Part shown: in pieces, positions 45,236-53,248 of the stretch
How the letters are laid out: the number at the start of each line of letters is the position of its first letter
How positions within the stretch are numbered: position 1 is the stretch's first letter
DNA from: Pseudomonas sp.
Lineage (GTDB): Bacteria > Pseudomonadota > Gammaproteobacteria > Pseudomonadales > Pseudomonadaceae
Length of the DNA: 63,844 bases
NCBI RefSeq assembly: GCF_030150285.1
Contig: NZ_JASLGE010000029.1
Location: 1-63,844 of the forward strand
Direction of reading: 5' to 3'
Program-made: the position numbers and the translations under genes
The notes under the pieces: model-generated
Database searches by the model: none
The model's input: the letters and a program-made list of their open reading frames with translations, nothing else
Told to the model about the DNA's origin: nothing

Positions 45236-45517
45236 TCACACGTCTTTGCGGGTCGGCTCTTCGACTTTTTGTGCCTGCACGTCGATGGTGTGCGGCTCCT
45301 TGAGGGTCGAAGCGGTCTGTGGCGGCACCGGTGCAGCGGTCGGTTGAGCAGGCGGAACCACTGGTTCGGCAGGCTTTTCGTCGTCGTTCATGGCTTTGCG
45401 AAAGCCCTTGATCGATTCACCGACATCCGTGCCCAGGTTCTTGAGTTTCTTGGTGCCGAAAACCAGTACCACAACTACTAGAATGACGACCCAGTGTTTC
45501 CAGTCAAAAATGCCCAT
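45236..45517 (-). CDS. tatA: Sec-independent translocase protein TatA
   Basis: A 93-residue pore-forming component. The N-terminal helix MGIFDWKHWVVILVVVVLVF is followed by GTKKLKNLGTDVGESIKGFR, the amphipathic helix with the FGTKKL hinge. A Pro/Ala/Val-rich, disordered tail follows. First gene of the tat group, 24 bp after hisE on the same strand; ATG at 45517 with GGAACAG upstream. Confidence 0.95.
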   Translation of the reverse strand: MGIFDWKHWVVILVVVVLVFGTKKLKNLGTDVGESIKGFRKAMNDDEKPAEPVVPPAQPTAAPVPPQTASTLKEPHTIDVQAQKVEEPTRKDV

Positions 45518-45541
45518 GCTCTGTTCCTTTGATAAAGAGGG

Positions 45542-45874
45542 TTAGGTGGATGGCCGGGAAGCCTTTTCCACGTGGCCGGAGGTACCGATGCGGCGCTCCA
45601 GTTCATCCAGCACAGCCTGAGGGTGCTGGCCCAGTTGGGCGAGCATGATCATGCTGTGGAACCACAAATCGGCAGTCTCATAAATAACATCACTGCAGTC
45701 ACCGCTGACGGCGGCGTCCTTGGCGGCAATGATGGTTTCGACCGCTTCTTCTCCAACTTTTTCCAGAATCTTGTTCAAGCCTTTTTCATACAGGCTCGCG
45801 ACATAAGATTTTTCAGTCGTGGCGTTTTTACGCGCCTCAATCACTTGGGCAACGCGGCTCAAGGTATCAGTCAT
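45542..45874 (-). CDS. hisE: Phosphoribosyl-ATP pyrophosphatase
   Basis: A 110-residue MazG-like enzyme that hydrolyses phosphoribosyl-ATP to phosphoribosyl-AMP, second step of histidine synthesis. Motifs: LYEKGLNKILEKVGEEAVET with the metal-binding acids, and DVIYETADLWFHSMIMLAQL. It overlaps hisI upstream by 8 nt. Separate hisE and hisI genes (rather than a fused hisIE) are typical for pseudomonads. Confidence 0.96.
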   Translation of the reverse strand: MTDTLSRVAQVIEARKNATTEKSYVASLYEKGLNKILEKVGEEAVETIIAAKDAAVSGDCSDVIYETADLWFHSMIMLAQLGQHPQAVLDELERRIGTSGHVEKASRPST

Positions 45875-46268
45875 GGGGGTGCCCTGCGTGATAAATGGCG
45901 TTTGGATCTTTTAATACCGGATCGACCGTGTTCCAGCCCGCATTGTCGTAAACCCGGTAAAAGCAGCTTTGACGGCCGGTATGGCAAGCGATATCGCCTA
46001 TTTGCTCGACCATCAGGATGATGACGTCGGCGTCGCAGTCCAGGCGCATTTCATGCAGTTGCTGTATATGGCCCGACTCTTCGCCCTTGCGCCACAATTT
46101 GCCACGCGAACGTGACCAGTAAATGGCGCGGTTCTCGGCAGCGGTGAGGCTCAGTGCTTCACGGTTCATCCAGGCCATCATCAGGACGCGCCCTGTTTTG
46201 TAGTCTTGGGCAATGGCCGGCACCAGGCCATCGTTGTCCCATTTGATCTCGTCCAGCCAGTCTTTCAT
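45867..46268 (-). CDS. hisI: Phosphoribosyl-AMP cyclohydrolase
   Basis: A 133-residue zinc-dependent enzyme that opens the purine ring of phosphoribosyl-AMP, third step of histidine synthesis. Motifs: MKDWLDEIKWDNDGLVPAIA, VLMMAWMNREALSLT, AIYWSRSRGKLWRKGEESGH, the metal site MRLDCDADVIILMVEQIG and ACHTGRQSCFYR. The ATG at 46268 gives the family start; the longer upstream frame to 46409 runs through a repeat. It overlaps hisE by 8 nt. Confidence 0.95.
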   Translation of the reverse strand: MKDWLDEIKWDNDGLVPAIAQDYKTGRVLMMAWMNREALSLTAAENRAIYWSRSRGKLWRKGEESGHIQQLHEMRLDCDADVIILMVEQIGDIACHTGRQSCFYRVYDNAGWNTVDPVLKDPNAIYHAGHPHD

Positions 46269-46360
46269 GTTCGACTCCGACAGCGGGCCCGAGGCGTTTG
46301 GCCCGGACCTGGCGATTTCACAGTTTGCCAGCCTCACCTGAGAGTGGCTAGAACTCCTGT

Positions 46361-46420
46361 AGGCACGATCTGTTGATGCTGTGGCTAAAAACCCAAAGAT
46401 CGCGAGCAACCCGCGTCTAC
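46361..46420. repeat. REP-like palindrome between ubiB and hisI
   Basis: CTCCTGTAGGCACGATCTGT and AAAGATCGCGAGCAACCCGC form imperfect inverted arms with a loop of about 20 nt. It divides the ubi and his/tat transcription units on the minus strand. Confidence 0.6.
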
Positions 46421-46431
46421 AACGCGTGCAG

Positions 46432-48036
46432 CTACCGCCGCACGATCAGATACAAGCCTACAGCCAGCATGATTCCGGCGGGCCAATAGCCCAAGCCCTG
46501 CAGCGAGCCGACACTGGCCAGCAAGGCCCCGGCGGCCAAATGCCCTGCCCCCAGCAGGCGCAGGAACCAGCTGTCCCTCGGTTCGCGGATGACCAGCTTC
46601 TGGTTTTTGACGTGAGGTTGCGACAGGCGCTCCAGCAGGTCGCGGGTCATGCCAGCCAGGTGCGGGATTTGCTCAACTTGGCTGTGCAGGTTTTTCAGCA
46701 GGGTTTTGGGGCTGACGCGTTCACGCATCCAGCGCTCAAGAAACGGCTGCGCGGTGCTCCACAGGTCCAGGTCGGGGTAAAGCTGACGCCCCAGGCCCTC
46801 AATGTTGAGCAAGGTTTTTTGCAACAGCACCAGTTGCGGCTGAACTTCCATGTTGAAGCGCCGCGCGGTCTGGAACAGGCGCATCAGCACTTGGCCGAAG
46901 GAAATTTCTTTTAGTGGCTTTTCGAAAATCGGCTCGCAGACGGTGCGGATGGCGGCCTCGAATTCGTTGAGTTTGGTGTGCGCAGGCACCCAGCCCGAAT
47001 CAATGTGCAACTGTGCCACGCGGCGGTAATCGCGTTTGAAGAAGGCAAACAGGTTACGGGCCAGATAGTCCTGATCTTCAGGGGTCAGGCTGCCGACAAT
47101 ACCGCAGTCGATGGCGATGTATTGCGGGCTCCACGGGCTGACCGTGCTGACGAAAATATTGCCCGGGTGCATGTCGGCGTGGAAAAAACTGTCGCGGAAC
47201 ACTTGGGTAAAGAAAATTTCAACCCCGCGCTCGGCCAGCAGTTTCATGTCGGTGCGCTGATCGGCCAGGGTCGCCAGGTCAGTGACCTGCACCCCGTAGA
47301 TGCGCTCCATCACCAATACTTTCGGGCGGCACCAGTCCCAGTAAATCTGTGGCACGTACAGCAGTGGCGAACCTTCAAAGTTGCGCTTGAGCTGGCTGGC
47401 ATTCGCGGCCTCGCGCAGCAGGTCGAGTTCGTCGTAGATGGTTTTTTCGTAGTCGGTGACCACATCCACCGGGTGCAGCAGGCGGGCATCGGCGCTCAGG
47501 CGCTCGGCGGTTCTGGCCAGAATGAACAGCCAAGCCAAGTCTGAACCGATAATGGGTTTCAGGCCCGGGCGAACCACCTTAACCACCACTTCTTCGCCGG
47601 TTTTGAGTTTGGCCGAATGAACCTGAGCCACCGAGGCTGATGCCAGAGGGTCGATGTCAAAGCGGCTGAACACCTCACTGATTTTGGCACCCAGTTGCTC
47701 CTCAATCAGCTTGACCGCCAATTGCGGGTCGAAGGGCGGGACACGGTCTTGCAACAGCATCAACTCATCGGCAATGTCGGCAGGTAGCAAGTCGCGACGC
47801 GTTGAGAGAATTTGCCCGAACTTGATAAAGATCGGCCCCAAATCCTGCAGCGCCAGGCGCAGGGCCGCGCCTCGGCTCAGTTCGAGTTTTTTGCGCGGAA
47901 ACCAGCGCCAGGGCAGTGCATAGCGCAGTGACAGCATCCACCACGGCAACGGCAGGGCGAACAGCAAGTCGTCGAGTCGATAGCGAATGACGACGCGCTG
48001 GATGCGAAACAAACGGCGGATGGCAAGCAGCTTCAT
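46432..48036 (-). CDS. ubiB: Ubiquinone biosynthesis kinase-like protein UbiB
   Basis: A 534-residue member of the ABC1/ADCK/UbiB atypical kinase family needed for ubiquinone synthesis. The KxGQ motif is in IFIKFGQILSTRRDLLP, and the alanine-rich loop typical of this family is in LASASVAQVHSAKLKTGEEV. The catalytic lysine lies in VVVKVVRPG. The catalytic-loop region FHADMHPGNIFV is followed by IAIDCGIVG, the metal-binding DFG equivalent. Two hydrophobic segments at about 495-532 anchor it in the membrane. It overlaps ubiJ by 4 nt. Confidence 0.96.
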   Translation of the reverse strand: MKLLAIRRLFRIQRVVIRYRLDDLLFALPLPWWMLSLRYALPWRWFPRKKLELSRGAALRLALQDLGPIFIKFGQILSTRRDLLPADIADELMLLQDRVPPFDPQLAVKLIEEQLGAKISEVFSRFDIDPLASASVAQVHSAKLKTGEEVVVKVVRPGLKPIIGSDLAWLFILARTAERLSADARLLHPVDVVTDYEKTIYDELDLLREAANASQLKRNFEGSPLLYVPQIYWDWCRPKVLVMERIYGVQVTDLATLADQRTDMKLLAERGVEIFFTQVFRDSFFHADMHPGNIFVSTVSPWSPQYIAIDCGIVGSLTPEDQDYLARNLFAFFKRDYRRVAQLHIDSGWVPAHTKLNEFEAAIRTVCEPIFEKPLKEISFGQVLMRLFQTARRFNMEVQPQLVLLQKTLLNIEGLGRQLYPDLDLWSTAQPFLERWMRERVSPKTLLKNLHSQVEQIPHLAGMTRDLLERLSQPHVKNQKLVIREPRDSWFLRLLGAGHLAAGALLASVGSLQGLGYWPAGIMLAVGLYLIVRR

Positions 48037-48656
48037 GCGTTATCGCTGGAATTAAGGGACCGCGTCAGGCGCTCAACGCGCGCCTCAAGGCGATCCAGGT
48101 CGAGTTTGAGTTGGTCCAGCTCGGCAAAGCGCGCTTGCGCTTCACGTTCGCCGACCAACGTGCGGGCTTCTTCGCTCAGGTATTCGGCCAGGTTCTGATT
48201 GAGGCTGGCGAACCCCTCCTGATACCAATTGGCGCGGCTGCGCAGGTGACCAGCGATCAAGGCGGTGGCGACCGGCCCGATCCAGCGCGAGAGTTCGTAC
48301 TGCCAGTCCAGCTCCAGGTCCTGCAGCACGGCGGCCAGTGCCATCAGGGCGGCGCTGTCGCCTTCAAGCTCAACATCGGGGCCGTGCAAAAGAGCGCTTT
48401 TGTCTTTGCTGAGGGCCAAGCGCATCAAGCTGGACGCCGGCGCGCGCAACGTGCAGTCGGGGCTGGCTTCCCAATGGGCTGCCAGCAGCAGGCCTTCGTC
48501 GCTGGGCAGAATAAACAGCCGCAGCGCCGGGCTTGCGCACTCGACCGCAATCACCTTGCCGGTCAGGGGCTGCAAGCGGGACAGCGCCGTGCTGTCCAGG
48601 CGCAAGACCCGGTTAACGCCGCTTTCGACGCTGGCGAGAAGACCGCGCCGCCACAT
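48033..48656 (-). CDS. ubiJ: Ubiquinone biosynthesis accessory factor UbiJ
   Basis: A 207-residue SCP2-domain protein that serves as a lipid-binding scaffold in the Ubi metabolon. The N-terminal part (about 15-120) is the SCP2-like fold; the C-terminal part (LGEREA-like region, FAELDQLKLDLDRLEARVER) is a coiled coil. Its ATG shares a base with the ubiE stop and its stop overlaps ubiB, so ubiE-ubiJ-ubiB is one coupled operon. Confidence 0.9.
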   Translation of the reverse strand: MWRRGLLASVESGVNRVLRLDSTALSRLQPLTGKVIAVECASPALRLFILPSDEGLLLAAHWEASPDCTLRAPASSLMRLALSKDKSALLHGPDVELEGDSAALMALAAVLQDLELDWQYELSRWIGPVATALIAGHLRSRANWYQEGFASLNQNLAEYLSEEARTLVGEREAQARFAELDQLKLDLDRLEARVERLTRSLNSSDNA

Positions 48657-49426
48657 CAGGGTTTGATGCCGCGGTGCAGCGCGACGATGCCTGAGGTCAT
48701 GTTGTGATAAGTCACGCGGTCAAAACCGGCTTCGACCATCATCGACTTCAGAGTTTCCTGGTTGGGGTGCATGCGGATCGACTCCGCCAGGTAGCGATAG
48801 CTCTCCGGGTCGTTGAGGATCAGCTTGCCGACCATTGGCATAAAGGCGAACGAGTAGGCATCGTAGACCTTGGACATCACAGGGTTGGTGGGCTTGGAGA
48901 ACTCCAGCACCAGCAGCCGGCCACCTGGCTTGAGCACGCGCAGCATGGAGCGCAGGGCGTCTTCCTTGTGCGTCACGTTGCGCAGACCGAACGCGATGGT
49001 GACGCAATCGAAGTGGTTGTCCGGGAACGGCAGCTTTTCAGCGTCGGCCTGAACGAATTCGATATTGCCCGCTACACCTTTGTCCAGCAGGCGGTCACGG
49101 CCGACCTTGAGCATCGAGGCGTTGATGTCCGCCAGCACGACTTGGCCGGTCGGGCCCACCAGATGCGAGAACTTGCGGGCCAGGTCGCCGGTACCGCCCG
49201 CGATGTCCAGCACCTTGTTGCCCGGGCGTACGCCCGACAGTTCGATGGTGAAACGCTTCCACAGGCGGTGCATGCCGCCTGACAAAACGTCGTTCATCAG
49301 GTCATATTTTCCGGCTACGGAGTGGAAAACCTCGGCGACTTTTTCCGCCTTTTGGCTTTCCGGGACGTTTTTGAAGCCGAAGTGAGTGGTGGGTTCGGCA
49401 TCACTGCCTTTGCGCTGATCAGTCAT
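48656..49426 (-). CDS. ubiE: Demethylubiquinone/demethylmenaquinone C-methyltransferase UbiE
   Basis: A 256-residue AdoMet-dependent methyltransferase acting in ubiquinone synthesis. Motifs: TTHFGFKNVPESQKAEKVAE and FHSVAGKYDLMNDVLSGGMH at the N-terminus, the AdoMet loop VLDIAGGTGDLARKF, then CVTIAFGLRNVTHKEDALRS and LKPGGRLLVLEFSKP. First gene of the ubiEJB operon; divergent from the PHA-granule-region gene at 49569. Confidence 0.97.
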   Translation of the reverse strand: MTDQRKGSDAEPTTHFGFKNVPESQKAEKVAEVFHSVAGKYDLMNDVLSGGMHRLWKRFTIELSGVRPGNKVLDIAGGTGDLARKFSHLVGPTGQVVLADINASMLKVGRDRLLDKGVAGNIEFVQADAEKLPFPDNHFDCVTIAFGLRNVTHKEDALRSMLRVLKPGGRLLVLEFSKPTNPVMSKVYDAYSFAFMPMVGKLILNDPESYRYLAESIRMHPNQETLKSMMVEAGFDRVTYHNMTSGIVALHRGIKP

Positions 49427-49568
49427 ATCGCTGTCACCAAAAGAGAATGCTGGCCATTCTAATCCCGGTGGCCTGCTTTGTCTTGGCCGGGGCGGTTAAC
49501 GTTTGATTGGGGTCATGGTGTGCGGCTGCCGGGTATAGTGGTGCATTAACTGATTCGGGAGTGAACTC

Positions 49569-49844
49569 ATGGCGCGTATCCGCGTAGAACGTACCCATAA
49601 CCTGGGGATTGAAGCGGCCCGCGAGAAGGCTCAACCCTTGGTCGAAAAGTTGCAGGAGCGCTATGGCCTGACCCCTACGTGGGCAGGCGACACCGTTAAA
49701 TTGAAGCGCTCGGGTGTGACGGGCACCCTGGAAATCGGGGAAACGAGCGTTAAGGTTGACGTGGAACTGGGCCTGTTGATGTCAGCGATGAGCGGTATGA
49801 TCGAGTCCGAGATCAAGCGCTCCCTGGATAAAGCGTTGAGTTAA
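49569..49844 (+). CDS. PHA-granule-region family protein
   Basis: A 91-residue protein of the polyhydroxyalkanoic acid system family (PHA_gran_rgn). Pattern MARIRVERTHNLGIEAAREK, LQERYGLTPTWAGDTVKLKR, VTGTLEIGETSVKVDVELG and a C-terminal SEIKRSLDKALS helix. Members are found beside pha genes in pseudomonads but their function is unknown. ATG has GGGAG upstream. It is divergent from ubiE, with 142 bp between. Here the expected PHA synthase genes are not nearby. Confidence 0.82.
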   Translation: MARIRVERTHNLGIEAAREKAQPLVEKLQERYGLTPTWAGDTVKLKRSGVTGTLEIGETSVKVDVELGLLMSAMSGMIESEIKRSLDKALS

Positions 49845-50081
49845 TGGCTGACGTGCAAGCGGGGTCTGTTTCTGTAGGGCATCGTCAGGGTTAATAGATG
49901 GTTTGGGTGGGAAAACGCTTTGCGGTGAAGGGCATTACTGATAATTGAGCGTGGGATTGCCTTTTTAACCGTTGTTTTACAGGTGCATAGTGGTACGAAG
50001 CATGTTGAAGGGCTCAATGGCCAACGCCTGAAGTCGAACTACTGTTTTTACAGGAACGTTCAACTAAACAAGGAGTTAACA

Positions 50082-50399
50082 ATGCCTTCGTATCAATTCA
50101 CTGTTGTGCACACCCCGTTGGTCGACCACGAAGTTGTCCTCAAGCAAGCACGGCACGTGCTCGACCATTTCATTTCCACGCGTGAACATCTTGTTTATTC
50201 AGAAAGTATCAAGGATGAGGCGACGACTGAATTTTCCATCAGCGACAAAGACGGTGCGGGTACAGGCAAGTTCTTTGTGATGCACAACAGTGCACTGTTT
50301 ATGCTCTATGGCCCGCATGCGGCGGATGATGCATGGACGGCCGAGAGCGATGTGGTCGAACTGATGGAAAGTGCGTTCCCGGGTTCGCGCATGACGTGA
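50082..50399 (+). CDS. Conserved-looking hypothetical protein
   Basis: A 105-residue soluble protein that I do not recognise. It starts with the strand MPSYQFTVVHTPLVDHEVVL, has a helix (KQARHVLDHFISTREHLVYS) and then FSISDKDGAGTGKFFVMHNS and LFMLYGPHAADDAWTAESDV. No signal peptide or membrane span. The ATG at 50082 has AAGGAG at ideal spacing, which supports expression. It occupies the place where phaI would normally be, between the PHA-granule-region gene and the phasin gene, but has no phasin features. Confidence 0.7.
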   Translation: MPSYQFTVVHTPLVDHEVVLKQARHVLDHFISTREHLVYSESIKDEATTEFSISDKDGAGTGKFFVMHNSALFMLYGPHAADDAWTAESDVVELMESAFPGSRMT

Positions 50400-50558
50400 A
50401 GGCATGCAGTCAGTATCAAAGTGCCCTTAGGCCCTTCAACTGCGCTTGAAACTCCGTCGTTTAGCGTCTAAACCTCAATGCAGGTGAGCACTTTGTTCAT
50501 CTTGATGATTCGACGATCTTGCTCACTGACGTCGCGACTTAACATTGAGGGGAACACG

Positions 50559-51275
50559 ATGGCTGCTAAAAAACCGACTGCACCTGTAAAGGAAAACAAT
50601 TCTTGGGCGGGTAAGGTTGAAGAGTATTCACGCAAGATCTGGCTGGCCGGTTTGGGTGTGTACTCAAAGATCGACACAGACGGTAGCAAGCTGTTCGACA
50701 GCCTGGTCAAAGAAGGCGAGAAAGCCGAGAAACTGACCAAGGCCTCTGCCCCTAAAACCACCAAAAGCTCTGCACGCAGCAAGGTTGAAGATGTAAAAGA
50801 GTTGGCCATCGGCAAGTGGGAGGAGTTTGAGGAAGCCTTCGACAAGAGGCTCAATAGCGCCATTTCACGATTGGGCGTACCGAGCCGCGATGAGGTCAAA
50901 GCGTTGCACGCCAAGGTCGAGACATTGACCAAGCATATTGAAAAACTGACGGCAGCAGCGGCCAAAGTGACTGCCAGCAAAGTGGTGGCAGCTAACAAGG
51001 CTGCACCTGCCAAGCCGGCTGCCAAACCCGTAGTCGCCAAACCGGCTGTAAAAGCGGCTGCCAAACCTGCTGTTAAAGCGACCGCCAAACCTGCGATCAA
51101 GCCCGCCGTTAAACCGGCTGTTGCCAGTAAACCCGTTGTAAAACCGGTAAGTGAAAACAAACCTGCGGCGGCCAAGCCCACAGCGGCAAAACCAGCGGTT
51201 AAAAAAGCACCAGCGGTTAAAAAACCAGTCGCAGCCAAACCAGCGGCCACCTTGGAAGACAAACCTGCGATTTAA
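50559..51275 (+). CDS. phaF: PhaF-like polyhydroxyalkanoate granule-associated protein (phasin)
   Basis: A 238-residue protein with two parts. Residues 1-145 form the phasin domain, with SWAGKVEEYSRKIWLAGLGV, EFEEAFDKRLNSAISRLGVP and the helical, leucine-zipper-like VKALHAKVETLTKHIEKL. Residues 146-238 are a histone-H1-like tail of AAKP/AVKP repeats that in known PhaF binds DNA and segregates granules. The ATG at 50559 has GAGGGG upstream. The PHA synthase, depolymerase and phaD regulator genes expected next to it are missing from this locus, and no separate phaI is seen. Confidence 0.88.
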   Translation: MAAKKPTAPVKENNSWAGKVEEYSRKIWLAGLGVYSKIDTDGSKLFDSLVKEGEKAEKLTKASAPKTTKSSARSKVEDVKELAIGKWEEFEEAFDKRLNSAISRLGVPSRDEVKALHAKVETLTKHIEKLTAAAAKVTASKVVAANKAAPAKPAAKPVVAKPAVKAAAKPAVKATAKPAIKPAVKPAVASKPVVKPVSENKPAAAKPTAAKPAVKKAPAVKKPVAAKPAATLEDKPAI

Positions 51276-51292
51276 GGTGTGTTGATCGCTCA

Positions 51293-51367
51293 GTAGTTGC
51301 TGCCGCAGGCTGCGATAGGCCACCCACAACAAGTGTGGCGCTTATCGCAACCTGCGGCAGCGACTAC
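51293..51367. repeat. Long inverted repeat between phaF and DUF971 gene
   Basis: About 25-nt arms, GTAGTTGCTGCCGCAGGCTG... at 51293-51317 and ...AACCTGCGGCAGCGACTAC at 51343-51367, enclose a 25-nt loop that itself has CCACA/TGTGG. This is a different REP family from GAGCTTGCTCGC. It lies between convergent stops. Confidence 0.8.
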
Positions 51368-51389
51368 AAGCGTTGCGTGATGGCTGAAG

Positions 51390-51779
51390 TTACAGCATCA
51401 ATTTGACGATGGACTCAGAAGGGTCTCGGGACTTCCCGGCTTTTTTCAGCTCAAGCAGGTAGTCGGCCCACAGGTCGTCCTGGCGTACCCCAAGCTGGTA
51501 GAGGTATTCCCAGGTAAATAACCCGCTGTCGTGGCCATCATCGAACGTTAGCTTCAACGCGTATTGGCCGGCAGGTTCGATCTTGCTGAGGCCTACGTTG
51601 ATTTTACCCACCTGCAAAATGGGATTGCCATGGCCCTGCACCTCGGCTGAGGGAGAGTGCACGCGCAAAAATTCGGCAGGCAAGTGAAACTCTTCGCCGG
51701 AGCCGTATTTGAGGGTGAGTGTTTTTGTGGCTTTGTGCAGGTTGATGGCGCTGGGGATTGGCGCTCGGCTTGAACTCAT
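51390..51779 (-). CDS. DUF971 (gamma-butyrobetaine hydroxylase-like N-terminal) protein
   Basis: A 129-residue protein of the DUF971 family. Motifs: INLHKATKTLTLKYGSGEEF, LPAEFLRVHSPSAEVQGHG and the conserved ending LKLTFDDGHDSGLFTWEYLY. The fold resembles the N-terminal zinc-associated domain of gamma-butyrobetaine hydroxylase; function unknown. I chose ATG 51779, with AAGG upstream; a GTG at 51806 would add 9 residues. In P. aeruginosa this gene lies between hslU and phaC1; here phaC1 is absent. Confidence 0.85.
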   Translation of the reverse strand: MSSSRAPIPSAINLHKATKTLTLKYGSGEEFHLPAEFLRVHSPSAEVQGHGNPILQVGKINVGLSKIEPAGQYALKLTFDDGHDSGLFTWEYLYQLGVRQDDLWADYLLELKKAGKSRDPSESIVKLML

Positions 51780-51849
51780 GGGCGAAACCTTTATGTCGTC
51801 ATACACGCTGTAGCCGCCGTTTGTGCTGACGGCTACAGGTGATTATGGC

Positions 51850-53184
51850 TTACAAGATATAGCGCGAGAGGTCTTCGTTCTCGGCCAGTTCGCCCAAATG
51901 GCTGTTGACGTATTCGGCGTCAATACGAATCGGCTCGTCTTTCTGAGCGCTGGCGATGTCACCGGCACTGAACGACACCTCTTCGAGCAAGCGTTCCAGC
52001 AGTGTGTGCAAACGACGAGCGCCGATGTTTTCGGTTTTCTCGTTCACCTGCCAGGCGATTTCTGCCAGGCGCTTGATGCCTTCGGGCATGAACTCGATGT
52101 TCAGGCCTTCGGTTTTCAGCAACTCACGGTATTGCTCGGTCAGTGAGGCATGCGGCTCGCTCAGAATACGTTCGAAGTCGCCGGGCGTCAGTGCCTTGAG
52201 TTCAACGCGGATCGGCAGACGACCTTGCAGCTCTGGGACCAGATCGCTTGGCTTGCTCAGGTGGAAGGCACCGGAGGCGATAAACAGGATGTGGTCGGTT
52301 TTGACCATGCCCAGCTTGGTGTTGACGGTGCAGCCTTCGATCAAGGGCAGCAGGTCGCGCTGAACGCCTTCGCGGGATACATCCGCACCGCCGACGTTGC
52401 CGCGTTTGGCAACTTTGTCGATTTCGTCGATGAAAACAATGCCGTGTTGTTCAACGGCCTCCAGGGCCTTGGCCTTGAGTTCCTCGTCGTTGACCAGGCG
52501 GCCGGCTTCTTCGTCGCGCACCATTTTCAGGGCTTCTTTGACTTTCAGCTTACGGCTCTTGCGCTTGCCTTTGCCCATGTTGGCAAACAGGCTTTGCAAC
52601 TGGTTGGTCATTTCTTCCATGCCAGGTGGCGCGGAAATATCGACCCCGACCGCGTCGGCGACTTCGATCTCGATTTCTTTGTCATCCAGCTGACCTTCAC
52701 GCAGGCGTTTGCGGAACAGCTGGCGGGTGTTGGAGTCCTGAGGGGCGGCGGCTTCTTCGCCAAACGTGCGGGCAGGCGGCAACAGTGCGTCAAGAATACG
52801 CTCTTCAGCCGCATCTTCGGCACGGTGGCGGACCTTGACGATTTCCTGCTCGCGCAGCAGTTTGATTGCCGCATCGGCCAAATCACGAATGATCGATTCA
52901 ACGTCACGGCCTACATAGCCCACTTCAGTGAACTTGGTGGCTTCAACCTTGATGAACGGTGCGTTGGCCAGTTTGGCCAGGCGACGTGCGATTTCGGTTT
53001 TGCCGACACCGGTCGGGCCGATCATCAGAATATTCTTGGGCGTTACTTCAGCGCGCAACTCTGCGGGCAGTTGCATACGGCGCCAGCGGTTACGCAGCGC
53101 GATGGCGACAGCGCGTTTGGCATCGTCCTGGCCGATGATATGGCGGTTGAGTTCGTGGACGATTTCGCGGGGAGTCATGGACAT
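51850..53184 (-). CDS. hslU: ATP-dependent protease ATPase subunit HslU
   Basis: A 444-residue AAA+ unfoldase of the HslVU protease. Motifs: MTPREIVHELNRHIIGQDDA, Walker A MIGPTGVGKTEIARRLAKL, the GYVG pore loop (VGYVGRDVESIIRDL), Walker B GIVFIDEIDKVAK, and sensor 2 GARRLHTLLERLL. The I domain lies at about residues 110-240. The C-terminus ends in EDLSRYIL, which docks into HslV. The gene follows hslV by 64 bp and shares its heat-shock promoter. Confidence 0.97.
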   Translation of the reverse strand: MSMTPREIVHELNRHIIGQDDAKRAVAIALRNRWRRMQLPAELRAEVTPKNILMIGPTGVGKTEIARRLAKLANAPFIKVEATKFTEVGYVGRDVESIIRDLADAAIKLLREQEIVKVRHRAEDAAEERILDALLPPARTFGEEAAAPQDSNTRQLFRKRLREGQLDDKEIEIEVADAVGVDISAPPGMEEMTNQLQSLFANMGKGKRKSRKLKVKEALKMVRDEEAGRLVNDEELKAKALEAVEQHGIVFIDEIDKVAKRGNVGGADVSREGVQRDLLPLIEGCTVNTKLGMVKTDHILFIASGAFHLSKPSDLVPELQGRLPIRVELKALTPGDFERILSEPHASLTEQYRELLKTEGLNIEFMPEGIKRLAEIAWQVNEKTENIGARRLHTLLERLLEEVSFSAGDIASAQKDEPIRIDAEYVNSHLGELAENEDLSRYIL

Positions 53185-53248
53185 AATAGTTGGCGTTCCT
53201 CAAGCAGAATGAAGGGGCACACACGGGCCGGCGGGCCCGGCAGGTGGC

